From: Nephromyces sp. MM_2019 | Taxonomy: Eukaryota > Apicomplexa > Aconoidasida > Nephromycida | Assembly: GCA_015657535.1 (NCBI GenBank) | Contig: JADHZB010000983.1 | Coordinates: 29,617-93,616 of the forward strand | Reading direction: 5' to 3' | Length of the DNA: 64,000 bases | In this document: piece by piece, positions 25,579 through 37,850 of the stretch | Layout of the letters: each line of letters begins with the position of its first letter | Position numbering within the stretch: position 1 is the first letter of the stretch | Notes under the pieces: model-generated | The model's input: the letters and a program-made list of their open reading frames with translations, nothing else | Database searches by the model: none | Told to the model about the DNA's origin: nothing | Made by a program: the position numbers and the translations under genes

Positions 25579-28500
25579 TCATAGAGATTGCAGATCATTA
25601 GAAGTAAGGCAAGGGGAACTTTTCTCATCCGCCGAGGCAGCATTAGTGGCTTCGTTTAGCGTCATATACTTATCTATAGACAAAAATTGATCCTGCAGAA
25701 CGGAGGCATCAGAAAGCTCAATATTATGCTCAGAAATCGTCGCATAATCAGTAAAGTAAAAGCTTGCTCGGAAACACTTCTGCTCTAAAACCAGCGGCAT
25801 CCAAATTCTAAAATTAAGAAAAAACCGAGAAATTTAGCTAAATTAGATTGTTCAGCATTGCGCTCACTAGTATACTTACGCACAAGTAAATATATAAATA
25901 GATCAAAAAGTCATATCTTCATCTATAAAACAGGGAAAATACTAAAATTATGAATAAATGCGCAAACGTGGAAAAATGTACCAATAGCTATTTTAGTCTC
26001 ATACTATATATATACCTATCGTCTGGCCACATCATTGAAAAGGGAATCTCCGTAAAAGAGAACCATTTCGGCGACATCTCAGCAGTTCTTTGAAAGTTGA
26101 AGGCAAAATTTTTGCAAGTAGAAATAAAAAAAATTGAAGTATAATCAAGCGAAAGAGTATTCGCTATGAATAAGAATTCTGCAGCTGGCTTCTTCCAAGC
26201 ATGAACTATAGCATACGGATGAAAATAATACGGAAAAAAATTCTCTCATGTAATGAAATGAGAACCCTTTTGTGTGTGTGTGAATATGGCTGCAAAAAAC
26301 ACCCAAAGAGAAAATTTGAAAACGAAACGATGGAAAAGGATTTATAGCGTTTATGTACACACAGGGTGCAAAGGACTCAAAGACAAGAAGTCAAAAACTG
26401 GAAATAAAGCGGCAAAGCAAACAAGGCACAGAGTCAGCCGTTGAAAGCAAAAAAAGCATTATAGAGCACCAAAATAATTCGATATAAAGATCAAAGCAGA
26501 GGAAGCGGGAAACTAAAAAAAATGTACTAAAACTGGGATATTAAGCAGTATTTCCCCCCTAAGCATGCACATCACACCATGTTTTGCCGAGATATCTTCA
26601 TGCTTGAGAGCTCGGGCATTGATATCTTTTCAAACACAATGGAACACATAAAGTGCACCATTTTTCACCCATATCTGCACAAAATATACAAAAATCCCTT
26701 GAAAAAAGGCATAGCAAAATAAAAATTATTACGCAGAAAATATCTTTTCATGGGTTTTCAAAAAGATTCAAAAGCCACTAGCTTACTCCTGTGGTACTCC
26801 AGAGTATTTTTCAGCCGAAAAAACCGCCTGGAAAAAAGAATTGTAGATAGTAAGGCAGCACACCGTAACATGTAAAGTCTATAGAGCTCACAATAACCTG
26901 TGTGTGCGACATGCAAAAAAGACGCAATAAATTTATGAGGCATGTGGTAACACCAGAATCTCATCTTGAAGACAAAGGCATAAGCCTGAAACCTTAAACC
27001 CTAAAACAAAGGCATGGACAAGCAGGTACGGGGAATATATATTCCTTCACTCAGTTAACTTTACGGCAATTTCAATATATGCGATGAAGATGACGAATAG
27101 ACAGGTATCAGCTCATGCATAGAGATAAGCTTCTATGCAGGAAACCTTTACGCAGGTGACTTATAACACACACTCTAAAAAAAGTCACGGATAAATTATT
27201 AACTAGAAAAAAGTTATAGATACATCCTCGTGGGTATGGATAAACCGACTATTCAACACGTGCACAAGCGAGTAGTGATTACGCAGGAAAAATTAGAAGC
27301 TGATAACTGAAAGCTCCGTATATTTTAAATATTAGGTAGAAGCTATGAAGTTTCGTTTTTAAAACCACTTTTTCCCACGTTTGTATGAATTTGTATGAAT
27401 TTTTCTACTTTCCCACATTTTCCCACATATCTCTACATTCCAGAATATTCGAAATTTTCCGTACGAAACAAACCTCTTCTGCACACTAGAAAATACTGTT
27501 TCCACACCGAAAGTTGTAGCTAATTAGCCTCCACCTTATTGTCCAGCCATTACGCATTCAACTGCACCATCGATGAAGTAGCTACTTCATCTTAGAAAAA
27601 AGTAAGATACATATCGTCTACACACCCTAAAATTAATATGAATATTTTATCAGAAGAGGCAGATATCGGCAGCATGCGATTTTTAAAAATGTGATACCCA
27701 CCACATAGAGATTTTCGGTGAAAGAATCCTCAAACTCAAAGCAAAGGTCTCCACAAGGCTTTAAATTTTCAGCTAGTATACAAGCTTCTTCCTGCAAAAA
27801 AAATACTCACAAAATAAGAGATTCTAAATCAAAGCTAGTTCCAAAGTGCAAAACTATGAACCTCAAGCTAATACCTATATTAAATGCACGAACGGAAGAA
27901 CTACTTATTCAACTCGCTTTAGCCCTTGCTCACTTCTCTTAACTCTCGCTACTACTCCGTACAGATAACCCACACACACACCCTTTGATATCTTAATATA
28001 CTAAAGAATCAAATTGGTATAAGAAATGACTTTGAATCATTGATACATCTTTTTTCCAAGAGTGTGTTTCTGTACATAGGACGAACACATACATGATGAT
28101 AGCATGTGTATGGATATTTCTTGATAAGCTTCCTTGAATTTTGGCTCTATACTCAATATATGCACTTTGGAAAGCATACAAAACCAAGCGAAATGAAGTT
28201 CAAAATGAAGACAGAAAAATTTACCAATGAGAAGCATAAAAATTGCAAAACCTCCTATTTACTGAAGAAAAAAAAAGAGATAAACAACTCAATTAACTAA
28301 GAAACAAAGTAAAAATCAGTTTTCTCCACGATTTGGAGAAAACTTCAACAATATAAGGGGGAAGAAGGATGTCTTTAAAACTGTAAAAACATCATCTTGT
28401 TAACAAAAATGAATTAGATAAAGTAAAAATCAGTTTTATCCACAACTTGGCAAAAATTAAACAACAGAAGCATTTCAAAAACAAGCATATTCGCCATTGC

Positions 28501-30558
28501 AAGCATAGAAAAAGTGCGAAGAACGGCCAAATTCTACAAAATTCAGCGAAATCTGCCTACAGTGTGATCAAAAAAAGTGTAAAAACCTCCTTTGGGAGGT
28601 GATACCACCCAATTAAAAAAAAACGCTCAAATTCTTCAATAAATGGCTGGAAATCAACGCTTTTACATGAGCAAAAGGAAGTTTAAGAAAAACTACATCA
28701 AAAACACGGGTCTAAAAAATATATATATATATATATACCAGCAGCTCTCTTCTGGCGGAATCCTCTATGGTCTCACCCTTCTCGACTTTCCCTCCGAAGC
28801 CATTCCAGCACCCAGCCCCAAATCCCCTCTTCTTCAAGCCAAGCAGTACCTACAAAAAAAACGATACAACTGAGAAGCTGAGAGGCTGAGAACACACTTG
28901 AACATGATGAAATCATAAAGAAAACCGTGCTCTCAGCACACAGGCTATTATCGACAAAGAAAGTTTAATGGAAAACAGAGTAGCACCACTTAAATAAGAC
29001 AGGCGAAAAAAAAACCTCTTTTCTTCCAAGAATTTGCATGAAAAAACATCAAAGAGTGTATTCTGTAAATATATATGCAACGCATATCAACAGCATCAAA
29101 AAATCGTCGTTTATGCTGCAGAGATTCTTCATATATATAACTCTGCAGTTCTAAACACAGGTGGTCTCAATGAATTAACGAGGACAATAGAATACTCATT
29201 GATTTTTTTCTTTAAAAAAAAACTCTGGGAATAGTTGCAAAGGCAAATCAGATAGAGCGACTGAAGTACTGAATATATCGTATCACTTCAAGCCTTTTTC
29301 TAAAAAACCAGAGAAAACCCGAAATTCCACGTAAAAAACAAAATACACGCAAGAAGGTTGAGGTATAGAGAGTTGAAAGACTATGATTTTGTAAAAATGC
29401 AGCACTTGAAGGGGGTTAAATTGAGCAAAAACTCCTTTAAAAAAAAGAGATCCAGTAGCAAGCAGTTTATTAGTAATAATCACCAAATAAAAAGGGTGAA
29501 GTAGAGTAGAGAAACAGCAAAGAAAGGAAAGGTAGGAGACCTGCCATAAAAAGGGTGAAATAGAGTAGAGAAACAGCAAAGAAAACGTATAATCTTCAGA
29601 TATGCAGATACGGCACAGCCACTACTTTCACGGCCTCAGGCTAAACAGGGTTAAATACATACATTCTTCCAGCTATCCACATTTTAAAAGCAACGCTAAA
29701 GAAGGTGTTCGCGAAGCAGAGGATTTATGAATGTATCTCCTTACTATCTTGAGGAAGTGAATCAGCCAAGCAGAAAGGGGTTTAATACAGCATACGGGTT
29801 GCTACCTCATGAGCTGCATTATCAGAATTACTAAAGCATTAAACAGAAGAAACAAAAAACCTCAAAGATATACTGCCGTATAAAGGAATGCTTTCTAACC
29901 AAATACTAGTATAGCCACTTCAAACATACTTTTAGCTCTACTTTTCATGTTTGTTTACGAGCCCATCAGCTACAGGCTATAAAATGTGATGTAAAGGCAC
30001 AAAAGTGTAGCGAAACCGCTTCATAATCAACACACTAAACATACCCAATAATGATGCATACAAACTTCGCATAATAAAGACTATCATATTCCAGGGATGC
30101 TGGGAGCGGTAACAATAAATAGCTACGACAAATCTAATCTCCTCAAAAAGAATGCTTCTGTTTCGTACAACTCTCGCTTATACATTATAAAAATGATTTT
30201 TCTTCCCTCAAGGGGTAGACACATCACAATGAAAGGCACAAACTCACAAGAAAGACACGCAGGTACAAACATTCCCCTGCCATAGCCCTGCCTTTAGAAT
30301 TTCTTTCGGAGGGATTCGAACGCTAAATAAAGGTTCCACGCGTGAATTTATTCATTTTCCATCAAAATTCGACTTCTGCATCAGGAGGAAGCGAATATTT
30401 ACCTTTGATAATTCCCAATCAAACACTATTATGAGATTTAGCAGACATACACGCTTATTTCTGTACCGCCAACTGATGGGAAAGAGCGGACTGCTCGAAT
30501 CAAGGAGAGCTGAAGAAGCATTCCCAAACTGGGGAAAACCATTTTTTCCCTCCATCAT
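25579..30558 (-). CDS. NUDT1: MutT/MTH1-type Nudix hydrolase (oxidised purine nucleoside triphosphatase), 6 exons
   Basis: Homologue of human MTH1, which hydrolyses 8-oxo-dGTP and 2-hydroxy-dATP to monophosphates so that oxidised bases are not built into DNA. Exons on minus: 30558-30403, 28849-28739, 27791-27702, 26827-26787 (41 bases), 26087-26016, 25807-25579. Phases agree throughout; 232 residues. The protein follows MTH1 closely: [13 protein letters not shown] (53-65), WNGFGGK (67-73; Asn68 matches the base-contacting Asn33), a Nudix box from Gly72 to Ile94 with catalytic RELLEE (86-91), [10 protein letters not shown] (120-129), WPDD (153-156; the two Asp match Asp119/120 that read the oxidised base) and [10 protein letters not shown]. 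It has a 30-residue N-terminal extension and about 40 extra C-terminal residues. The first exon is the least certain part, since only its last 14 residues ([14 protein letters not shown]) align with the family; upstream exons could exist. Confidence 0.92.
28305..28462. repeat. Two-copy imperfect direct repeat in Nudix intron
   Basis: AAAGTAAAAATCAGTTTTCTCCACGA at about 28306 recurs, slightly changed, at about 28420. The copies lie about 115 bases apart in the intron between exons 28849-28739 and 27791-27702. No coding sense is seen. Confidence 0.6.
29487..29584. repeat. 39-bp direct repeat, two copies with one mismatch
   Basis: The 39-base unit at 29487-29525, starting ATAAAAAGGGTGAAGTAGAG, is repeated at 29546-29584 with a G-to-A change. 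The copies are 59 bases apart, in the first intron of the Nudix gene. Such near identity implies a recent duplication. Confidence 0.85.
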
Positions 30559-33500
30559 TTCTGTACCAAAACTGCGACGCAGATGGCAGTGTATAGCGTT
30601 TATCAGAGTATACAGTCTGCTACCTCAGCACATATACTTGAATTTGTAATAATCATCCTGCGAAGGAGCTGTAAAAATGGCGGAAAACATATCAGCAAAA
30701 AGTGGCTTCAAACTAAAAAAAGAGGTTTTGAAAGTAAAAAAAAAGCCGCTTTATCTTCAAAAAATCCGCTGCTTTGGAAGAAGTAAAAGCTGCAAAAAGT
30801 ATCAGCAAAAAGCAGCTTCAAACTGAGAAAAAGCTGTTTTCCCTACAACAATTCAGCAAGTTTTTAGAGGAAGAAGAGTTTTGAACTTGCGAGGTTGTAT
30901 TCACAGCAGTGATGCACCCACTACTGGAAGAAAAAATGGTTTGCATTACGGAGAAAACGCCGCTTCTAGGCATTAACCGGAATACATGAGCATTTTAACA
31001 GCTAAATGAAACCACTAGAATACAACACAAGCTGTTTAGCTCAACGAGCAATACAAGTACTGACTCAAGTCATAAGGGATGTTCCTCCCATTTTCAAAAA
31101 GGGAGCATTCTCATGTAAATATACTATTCTACGGTGAATTAGATACGTATTACTTGCATATCTACGTTTGTGGTAGCAGTATATCGCAAAAAAGAAGATG
31201 CTGAGGAGTATAGAGAACGTCTCATTTTATCCATTTGCTGACATAGGTGTGTTGCTTATAGAGGTGCTGCAGAGAGATTTTGAAAGCTTGCCTTCCAGGC
31301 AGATTCCTTCCATAGAGTTTCTTTCTTTTGGAATTTTTACACGTTTGCTAATATCCACACATCTAATCAGTCTCTCTAGGAGTCACACCCACGATATATA
31401 TGGTATGTCATACTGGTAGGAGACGGTATAACATCATCGAAGCATTTAGCTTCCATTAATAAAGTTCACCAAAAGTGTGAATAATCCAATAATTGAACGG
31501 CCATAGAGCTGATTTAGTAAAGGCAGATTTTAATAACTAAAAGCTAAATCTTTCAACCTAGACGAGCACACACTTGTAGTTGAATAAATTCTAAGTTATG
31601 CTTACCTAGGCGTCCATATAGGTGTACAAGCGTAGTGCCCCTAGTGTGTATGCAAAGGTAGTAATGACGAAGTTTACTCGAGAGTAAGGAGGTAAACAAA
31701 TATATAAAGGCTGCAAAGCCTCTTTTGCTTTATATAAAAAATACTTTTTCCTAGCATTAGATATAAGCAAGTTCCTCCTAGTGATAGAAACTGATAACTT
31801 GCTCCTAGTAATAGATACTGATGACTTCCTCCTAGTAATAGATACCGATGACTTCCTCGTGCCATTATATACCAACAAACTTTTTCCTCCAAACTGCACC
31901 TCTCTCTATACAACATCCTCTATGTGAAACCTACTTTTCAAGACTTTCCAAACTCTACACTTACATCGCCCGCTCAACACTAAAATAAAAGCCATTTTCC
32001 TACGAATCGACACTCAAATCGATGCACATGAACCATGAGCGCCACTAAGCTTGCTAAACTACAGACTCTTCTCTTATCCCCGAATACCCGCAAAGAATGG
32101 TAAACAGGTGTGTGAGTGTATGCGAAATTTGCCTCGTTTGAAAGCGTGAAGAGGAAATCACAGAAACGGATTATGAGCTTTGCCTATGCGTAATGCAAAG
32201 GCCATCTGTGCGCGTGTATGTGTGTGCGCCCCCACCACCCCATCGAAGAGCCCGGTGATGGCTTACCCACTCGGATCCCTCCCTTCGCACGCTGGTTAAA
32301 CCCACAAGGTGACTTGCTCATATTTTTTGCGTTTTCCCCTTAGCTGCTGTTGCATGCCATGAATAGCCTCTGCCTCTATTTTTTTGTTCTGTACATCAGA
32401 TTGCAACAGTGTTCATCTTGATTCCAGTTTTTCAAGAATCACAAAACCTACCCCTCTTGATCTAGCTGGGTTAGTAGAATGGTATATCCTTCCTCTCGTC
32501 CTTTTTAGAGCCAAAAACAGCGCAGAAAAGTAGGTAAAAATTAGTATCCACGGCACAGTAGGAGTTATGAGCTCATTCGTATTACGAAGTCACTCATGTT
32601 TATTAGCCTTTGAGAAAAATTACCCTAAAGTTTGCATATTCAGCGTGACGATGAAGAAGCATGTACATCTCATGCATTGACAAGTTTGTAACAGCCATTC
32701 TTTACCTCATTAATCAAGCCAGAAAATTGCTTTTTAGGGGTTGTTCTGATGCATCTTGCAAAGTTGAGTATATAGGCGGTTAAATGAGATATCTCTGTGA
32801 TACCACTATTTTTAAGAGGCTGTCTTGTCGTGTTCATTATAAATTGATTGCCTACGAAGAGAGTTCATCGTGGCAAGACGGATTTAAAAAACAAAAGAGA
32901 AATTCGCCATGTGTGATGAGAGTAGTGTGTTATTGACTCAGCCGATTGCAGCTTGGTGAATTCTTAGATTTCTTGCTAATTAGTTCTTACGGGATCCATC
33001 AAGAACACAAAAAGATGAAATGTGCGCGTTACGATGAAGAGGAAGGGTTTATAAAAAAAGCACCCTCTTCTGAGGGAAGATAACCAGAATTGGGTGCCTA
33101 GAGGCCATATTTTTGTGCTTTCTGGGAAATATATGTGCATTTGTGTGTGAAGGCCCATTCATTAACACTTCAAATGCATTTTGGAGATGGAGAAGATGTG
33201 GTGTTGCTGCTAGAGACGTAGATAAATTCGATAAAAGAGATTGAAATACAGGGAATAGACAATCGTTGTTGTTAGAAATATAGGTAAACGTGGTAAAAGA
33301 GAGTGAAATCTGGATAGACAAGAAACAGTGTACGAAAGCAAAAAGAAAATTCCCCAAAATAGTATGACATGTGCTAATAAGGATGAAGCTATATTTAATG
33401 AGTTTTAAGCCTTAAATGAGCGATTCTACTGAGAGTGAAATCCACACTATAATCCCTTATTAAAGCATATCTCTTTACAGTTGTATTGAGTTCTAATTTG

Positions 33501-34004
33501 CTTTTTTTATTGTTCTGTCTACAGGTTTCAGTCATTTTTTGAAAGTACCATATGTTTTGAAGATGCTTAAAGCCTTCATTCGTTTCTTGCCTTGAAATTC
33601 GCCCATAAAAGTTTCCAGTAATGTTCTTAAAAGTGCTTGATACCTCAAAAACTATTTCCTTTGGTAAGCTTGCTGAAACATCAACGGAAGTTTCTTCCCG
33701 AGTGTTGTAGGTAGCGGCATTTTGTTGCTTTAGCTCGAGTTACCTTGGAGTGCAGCAACCAAAGAATGAGGAAACAGGCGCACCACTGAGTATTATTTGC
33801 CTTCCATTGAACTCCAGCTTTCAAACTGTGTGTAATCGTGAAGGGAATCACGTGAAGGAATCTCCAAAGATAAACTTCAATCACCTCCAACGTATCATAA
33901 TCATTAAATCCTTTTTGAAGCTTGCAGTTTGCTGTATTAGCTTGTAGGAAAATATCAAGTATTTAGTATTTACCTGTATATAGTAGCATCAAGAAGGCTC
34001 ATAA
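30559..34004. other. Divergent intergenic interval between Nudix and REEP5 genes
   Basis: The two flanking genes start outward from this interval, so both promoters should be here. A 73-codon plus frame with a true ATG (31198-31419) and a short plus frame at about 32037 (MSATKLAKLQTLLL, ending at a GTAAAC donor) could be real but lack partners. The segment at about 32200-32300 is locally GC-rich. Two imperfect duplicates occur near 30690/30800 and near 33210/33270. Confidence 0.45.
31744..31860. repeat. 27-bp minisatellite, about four copies
   Basis: Units of 27 bases start at 31771, 31798 and 31825, with eroded partial units on both sides. The core is CTCCTAGTAATAGATACTGA. In one minus frame it encodes a nine-residue repeat (RKSSVSITR), because 27 is a multiple of three, but no splice or homology evidence makes that frame a gene. 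Confidence 0.85.
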
Positions 34005-35550
34005 ATGTCAAACACACCTAGTACAGCTGCAGGGTCCGGCGATGAAGTGGAATTGCCGGATCTTTCTAGCTTTTATAACTCGGTTAAAGCTACTGTTCAG
34101 AAACTTGAAAGATATTTGCAGAATGTCCCCCTTATGGTGAAAATTAGCCGTAGCAGTGGTGTGCGTCCGATTTATGTGTTCACTGCTGGGATAGTTTTGC
34201 TCGCATCCTCTATAGTAGATGGCTGGGGCGTGAATTTGTTTATAGGGACCGCTGGGCTAGCATATCCATGTAAGTTGTATAGTTTATTCGGTTTGTGTGT
34301 GGGAGCACTGTAATGAAGATGGGACTGCTTTTTGCTTCTTTATATGCTTGCCTGCTAGGGAGTGATGTGTTTTTGCGTGTTTGCTACTAGAAGGATGCCT
34401 TGTGCTTTGTCTACAAATGGCTGCTTTCCGGAGTATGCTGATGAAATAAACGAGTATAATGATATACTTTTCCATATATGAAGACCTGTTGCTGCTTATA
34501 GAGGCTAGAGCTCTTTTATATTTCATTGGTATACTAATTTTAGCGAATTTTTTCGCTGCTTCGAAGCAATGAAAAGTGTCTAGTATTTGTCTCTTTCTGA
34601 GAAATAGTACTCTGCTGATTATGGTACCTTTTGGTTTCTTATATTGAGTTTTGCTTTGCCTTTACACTGCTTCTTCATCCGCACATTTATCTGCAACTTG
34701 TAGCTTCGATTTCACAGGCATATTCTGATTCCTGATTTTATTTTTAGCGTGGATGAGCTTTAAGGCCATAGAGAGTCACGACGAGCACGCACAAGTTACT
34801 TGGTTGGCTTATTGGTTAGTCTACGCCCTTTTCTCCTTCTCTGAGAGCCTGCTTTACTGGCTTGTCTCGAGGTTACCCTCCTATTGGCTATTGAGGTCGT
34901 TGTTTATTCTGTGGCTAGTCGCCCCGCAGTTTCAGGTAATGCCTTTGAGCAGTTTTTCCGGGAATTTTTTCTAGGCTTCTTGCTTTTAACGGTTACTCGG
35001 CTTGGCTGTCTATATCAAGCTCAACTTCTTTTGTGCTTCCACATGCGCGTGCTTCTCTACTTCCTGGTTTGGCACACTTATCTTGAGGATACACATAAAA
35101 AGGACTCCATTACAATGCTGTGGCAGCCGTACACGCTCAGCAGGAGTTCTCACAAAAGACTACAGTCTGTGCTGTATGCATGCAGTAGTTGTATTGGTAC
35201 TTCGCCAGTCGTTTTTTTTGAGTTGCCATCTGCCTTCCATTTGATTGCAAAGTCATTCCTTCTCTCACCATAGCAGGAAAGCACTCCTGCATCGTGTGAT
35301 GTTACAATTGAAGCTTCGTATACTCCTAACCCCTAAACGCGTCCTTAAGCACTGTTTGATTTTTTTTCTTGGTCCTTTTACATCTATCCTTCAGGGAGCA
35401 ACTGTTATATATAAAAAAGTTATTAGGGGTCTTCTAATCCAGCATTTGGACGAGATACAGAGCACCGTTAGGGTTATTGAAAACACTGCCCAAAACGCCT
35501 TCGGTATGATACGTGCGAGTGCTGTTAAGAGTGCTACAGTTGCAGATTAA
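34005..35550 (+). CDS. REEP5: REEP5/DP1/Yop1 (TB2/DP1/HVA22) ER membrane-shaping protein, 3 exons, complete
   Basis: Reticulon-like protein that inserts hairpins into the outer leaflet of the ER and bends it into tubules. Exons on plus: 34005-34269, 34748-34935, 35395-35550 (TAA). Junctions are in phase and give 202 residues, close to REEP5 and Yop1. An acidic N-terminus leads to a first hydrophobic hairpin (PIYVFTAGIVLLASS, then a second arm ending AYPSW). The second exon carries the family signature SFKAIES, a Trp-rich stretch (TWLAYWLVYALFSFSESLL) and the second hairpin ending LWLVAPQFQ, as in YISIKAIESP...TQWLTYWVVYG...LLWCMAP of REEP5. The last exon encodes GATVIYKKVIRG, matching GAELLYKRIIRP, and an amphipathic helix likely to lie on the membrane. 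The start ATG is the only one that gives the expected length. Confidence 0.94.
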
Positions 35551-37850
35551 TTGTGCGTAAGGCAGTGTATCTCTATATAAGCCAGTCTGCTGTATTTGCC
35601 GTGTCGACAGATGCAAGTAATCTAGAGATGCGTAATATAATAGTAGAATTTGGCAAGAATCGGCTATTCAGCAGAGAATGTGCCAACGCCAGTCTTGCTT
35701 TTTTTGCACCCGCCGGGGTGTAACGCTGTAATAGTTTGAAGCTCAGCTCTCAGCTCTCTCTAAGTTCCTAGGTGCAGTGCGCAGATATATATATATGTAT
35801 GTAGGCACGTTAGCACGTACGTAGCCCTACTCATTCTACGTAATTACCCGTTTTTCGTGGCTACGCCACCTGAGCTGCAAAAGACCTAAAGACTAGCAAA
35901 ACAATTTTATGCCCTGACACTTGTAACTTAACTTACCGGAAGTGTGAAGTGCACGCGAGGCAAACTCGTTGCAATTAGGAGCTTATTATCTGGGGAGTGG
36001 CCTGTGCTTGTTTATGGAGAATGGCGGAAGCGATCGGATTCGTTTTGCAAAACGTATCGGCGCCAGCCATCGTCATCCTAGCTTGTCACCTCATTGCCCA
36101 CCCCTCTCTACTCAAGGGCCCAACGAATGCTTATTCATCCCTGAGACTGAATGCTTATCCATCTCTCAGCCTGAATGCTTATCCATCCCTTAGATTGAAT
36201 TTTTATGCATCTCTCAGACCGAACGCTTATCCATCTCTCAGATTTCTTAAGTCCAACTTCCTCTGACAACTCTTCGGTCATCGGGGAAATGAATGACGCG
36301 ACGCCACCGCGCTGAGTGAGGGTAAATCCGCAGTTTCACTTTCATCGGTCCTCGAGAGAAAGTGGAAGCGCTTTAGCGTACATAAGCATCACTGGAAAGC
36401 ACCGAAAGCGCGGGGTATGCGCGGCGGGACCTATTGCACAGAAGCTGCTACCGCCTGAATACCCTGCGGTTTGTTGCGTGATAACTTGCGCCGTGGCGCC
36501 TGCTGCGTAACCACACGATAAAACTCTTGAATAACTCACCTTATATTTACACTAGAATAGTCGCTCACTTACGCCGTCACGCACGATGAACACACCCTTT
36601 GGCGAATGTCAAATTGTTACTGATTCACACTACAATGGTCACGTAACCGGCGATTTGCGACGAGCCCTAAGGGTGAATCTGGGTAAAGCTTTACGGATTA
36701 CCCACACTAGAGTAGCCTCGTATAGACACTGTGATGTCCGACGAGCATACTTTCTGGTAAGTCCTGTAAAAGTCTCACCAACGACCCAGGACGGAAATTG
36801 TCACCAAATGAGAGATTCAACCCCAAAAAGAGAGCTAGGAGTCCCCCGGAAGCCACCCAGGCCTGGAGTTGGGATTAGACGTACCTTCAAGGTATTCAAG
36901 CAAGTACTCACCAAAAACATGGTTTCCACCTCAGGCGGAACCCCCGGTTGCCATCAAACGCAAAAGCACGCAAAATCGCACCTTCGACTGCACTCAATAT
37001 CGCAAGAATCTGGAAAGCACCCACGCAAAACCCGCCTTCAAACAGTAACACACAATACCCCTCAGCCATAATGCAGCCCACTCAGAAAGATATTACAGCA
37101 CACATTCACCCTTCACGCGTAACCCCACCGCCGCGATTTGTAACAAAAATAACAAAAACCATCTCCATGAGGATTTGACCCTCAGGCTCATGGAAGGAAA
37201 GTTTAATGCGCAATTCACATCCTGCCAATGGAACCACATCCGCCACGCGGACTTAACACGCCTTCAAAAAATTTCACGGTCACAAACGGCTGCGAGAAGC
37301 CAGTAGATAGAGCGATAACTCACGCCGCATCACGATATTTAGTCCGAAGGACTTATCGCGTGGAAAGTTGAAGCATCGCAATACACATAATAAAAAAAAC
37401 GTCGCGTAATCACGAAAAAATTGTGGGAATAACGCACACGCCTCTGCTACTACTCAACCAATATTTCCAACATGAGCACTGATAAGTAAAGCAGAACCCC
37501 AATATCTTCGGCCACATTTCTCATAGCGAGTCGGAGTGTTGTGCGCTTCGCCCACACCACAGGAAGCATGAAACATGACGCGGTATGCATCGTCCTCCCA
37601 TACGGTGAAACGCATACAACCAAACAGATTTCCCCCTTTTCTATGGAAGCTCCGCCTAAATGTGTCGTGAATAACACGCCCACACCGCTGACTGCCCGGA
37701 TTTGGTCTATGCTAGACAGAGCCTCTCCCGTATGGGTCATGGCTAAGTACCAAAAAGGTTGATACTACTGCACACACAATCTCGCTTGAGCTTCATCGCG
37801 GCTACAGTAAGCTGCCTTGTAAAGATAGACAGGCAAAACTCGCGTGCTCA
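35551..37850. other. Convergent interval between REEP5 and quinone oxidoreductase, GC-richer, possible unknown coding
   Basis: From about 36000 to 37750 GC content is higher than in the flanks. It holds a minisatellite (36123-36242), a 161-codon plus frame with true ATG (36586-37071) and, on minus, splice-bounded frames at 37443-37324 (before GTGAGT, containing CFNFPRDKSFGLN) and 37009-36912 (ILAILSAVEGAILRAFAF, before GTGAGT). The plus and minus readings overlap and exclude each other. None resembles a known family. Confidence 0.35.
36123..36242. repeat. 24-bp minisatellite, five copies
   Basis: Five consecutive 24-base units with core GAATGCTTATCCATC and diverged positions. Read on plus they encode an eight-residue repeat, LNAYPSLS/R. 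The period is a multiple of three, so a reading frame survives, but no start, splice or family evidence supports a gene. Confidence 0.88.

Noticed and set aside
30300..30360. GTTCGAATCC on the minus strand looking like a tRNA T-loop
   Set aside because: The flanking bases cannot form the five-pair T stem and no matching A box or acceptor stem is found upstream.
33681..33947. Overlapping frames just upstream of REEP5
   Set aside because: Neither joins in phase to the REEP5 start, which already gives the family N-terminus and length.
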